Shown here in pieces: positions 5,239 through 6,179 of a stretch of 6,179 nt of DNA. The stretch is from JAIVJN01 sp036732565 (GTDB taxonomy: Bacteria; Acidobacteriota; Vicinamibacteria; Vicinamibacterales; UBA2999), in the NCBI GenBank assembly GCA_036732565.1, contig DAINCF010000442.1, positions 1-6,179 on the forward strand, read 5' to 3'. A program made the translations under genes and the position numbers. The notes beneath the pieces are model-generated. The model searched no databases and was not told the origin of the DNA. It worked only from the letters and a program-made list of their open reading frames with translations. The stretch's first letter is position 1. Each line of letters opens with the position of its first letter.

Positions 5239-6179
5239 GTGCCCCGCTATCGTTTCAGCGAGTTCATCCTGTCGCCACGGCGCCGCATGCTCACCCGCAA
5301 CGGGCGCGAGCAGCCGCTCATCCCACGATATTTCGATCTGCTCGTGTTCCTGATCGAGCGTCGGGGTGAGGCGGTCCATCGCCGCGACATCTTCGATCGC
5401 GTCTGGGGCGACGTGGTCGTCTCCGACAGCGCGCTGAGCCAGGCCATCCGCACGATCCGGCGTGTGCTCGGGGACGAATCGCGCGAGCCGCGGTTCGTGC
5501 GCACCGTGTCGCGTCACGGATATCGTTTCGTCTTCGTGGATGTGGTCGAGGAAGATGACGAGGGCGAATGGCTGGTCGCCGAAGCGGCTCCGGCCATGGA
5601 CGCGGCCTCGGCCGACGCGGTGGCGGACCCCTTCGAGCCTCTCCTCGAGCGCCTGACACGGCCGCCGGCCAACGCCAACGACGAAGAAGATCAACGCGAA
5701 GCCGCGGAGCTGCTGCATGCGCTGGGGACGGCCGAATCGCTGCGGCGACTGGGCACGCGTCCGCATCACGCCCGGGCGCGAGCACTATTGCGCGATACCC
5801 GCTGGGACGTCGCGGAGGCCGGGCCGGTGCCGATCATTGGCCAGCCCACCCCTTTCGCGACGGCGCGTGAGCTGGTGCGCCTCAGGCTGCACCGCGCGGC
5901 GGCACTGGCGGCGGTGCGATCGCTGCACGCGTCGATCGGCGGCGGCATCGCCGGTCTCGTCGGCGGCGTCGCAGGAGGTTTGATCCTGATGGTGGCACCG
6001 GGCAGCGTCGCGTCGCTGGCCGTGGTCCCGGTGCTCGCCGTGATCGGCGGCTGTTGTGGTGCTGCCGGTGGGGCAGGCGTCGGCGTCGGCTTGTCGCTGG
6101 CCGAGTCGAGCGTGCGATCGCGGCGCGCCATCGCCTTGATCGCCGGCGCGGCGTTGGGTGGTGGCGTCGCCGGCTCTAT
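5239..6179 (+). CDS. CadC-like winged-helix regulator with glycine-rich membrane segments, partial
   Basis: A membrane-anchored transcription factor cut by the window edge after 313 codons. Residues 1-98 form an OmpR/PhoB/CadC-type winged helix (Trans_reg_C): PLIPRYFDLLVFLIERRGE (26-44) is the first helical region, SDSALSQAIRTIRRVLGD (62-79) the recognition helix region, and RTVSRHGYRFV (88-98) the terminal wing. There is no receiver domain and so no phosphoacceptor Asp of a two-component regulator. An acidic/proline linker (about 101-150) leads to an Arg-rich helical segment (about 150-230). Glycine-rich hydrophobic segments then fall near 233-258 and 261-285, with Cys272-Cys273, and a third begins near 297. 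Unlike classical CadC, which has one membrane helix and a periplasmic sensor, this has several glycine-zipper-like helices. The GTG at 5239 is chosen because it gives the usual MPRYRF start directly before the domain; the ATG at 5214 is out of frame and stops at once. The signal sensed is unknown. Confidence 0.88.
   Translation, partial: MPRYRFSEFILSPRRRMLTRNGREQPLIPRYFDLLVFLIERRGEAVHRRDIFDRVWGDVVVSDSALSQAIRTIRRVLGDESREPRFVRTVSRHGYRFVFVDVVEEDDEGEWLVAEAAPAMDAASADAVADPFEPLLERLTRPPANANDEEDQREAAELLHALGTAESLRRLGTRPHHARARALLRDTRWDVAEAGPVPIIGQPTPFATARELVRLRLHRAAALAAVRSLHASIGGGIAGLVGGVAGGLILMVAPGSVASLAVVPVLAVIGGCCGAAGGAGVGVGLSLAESSVRSRRAIALIAGAALGGGVAGS

Noticed and set aside
5209..5769. Minus-strand 186-codon frame opposite the winged-helix regulator
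   Set aside because: The plus strand encodes an unmistakable Trans_reg_C domain across the same bases.

Overview
This window is GC-rich bacterial chromosome with tightly packed genes. It has the character of a free-living soil-type bacterium. The mix of a DUF2207 membrane protein, a small DinB-fold protein, a VOC protein paired with a YafY/WYL regulator, and a winged-helix regulator fused to membrane segments recalls Acidobacteriota, especially the Vicinamibacteria-like group. That placement is an inference from remembered protein style; no rRNA or marker gene is present. I see no tRNA, rRNA, CRISPR, insertion sequence or phage gene.

Layout. (1) 1-2659, minus strand: a two-gene unit. A 284-residue protein resembling AlkZ-related winged-helix proteins (GTG start at 2659) is followed, after one base, by a DUF2207-type membrane protein. 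The latter starts at 1803 and runs off the left edge after 601 codons. Stop and start are arranged as TGA-C-ATG, so translation is probably coupled. (2) 2660-2848: a divergent intergenic region holding a perfect 9-bp inverted repeat, a good operator candidate. (3) 2849-3920, plus strand: a VOC-fold protein with a strong AGGAGG ribosome site, then four bases later a YafY-type HTH-WYL regulator. The pair reads as an autoregulated sensor or detoxification cassette. (4) 3864-5124, minus strand: a DinB-fold putative metalloenzyme, followed by a four-helix membrane protein of unknown function. The membrane protein's 3' end overlaps the 3' end of the WYL regulator by 57 bases, tail to tail. (5) 5239-6179, plus strand: an OmpR/CadC-type winged-helix DNA-binding domain joined through an acidic/proline linker to glycine-rich membrane segments. 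It is cut by the right edge. A 15-bp palindrome lies in the divergent gap between this gene and the dinB-like gene.

No gene sits in an obvious shared pathway across the window. The clearest functional unit is VOC + WYL regulator + inverted-repeat operator. The least familiar items are the membrane-tethered glycine-rich regulator and the four-helix membrane protein with its CDPLPPC motif. Long reading frames opposite the real genes (for example 148-1392 and 1574-2665 on plus, 2943-3821 on minus) are judged to be GC-driven shadows.
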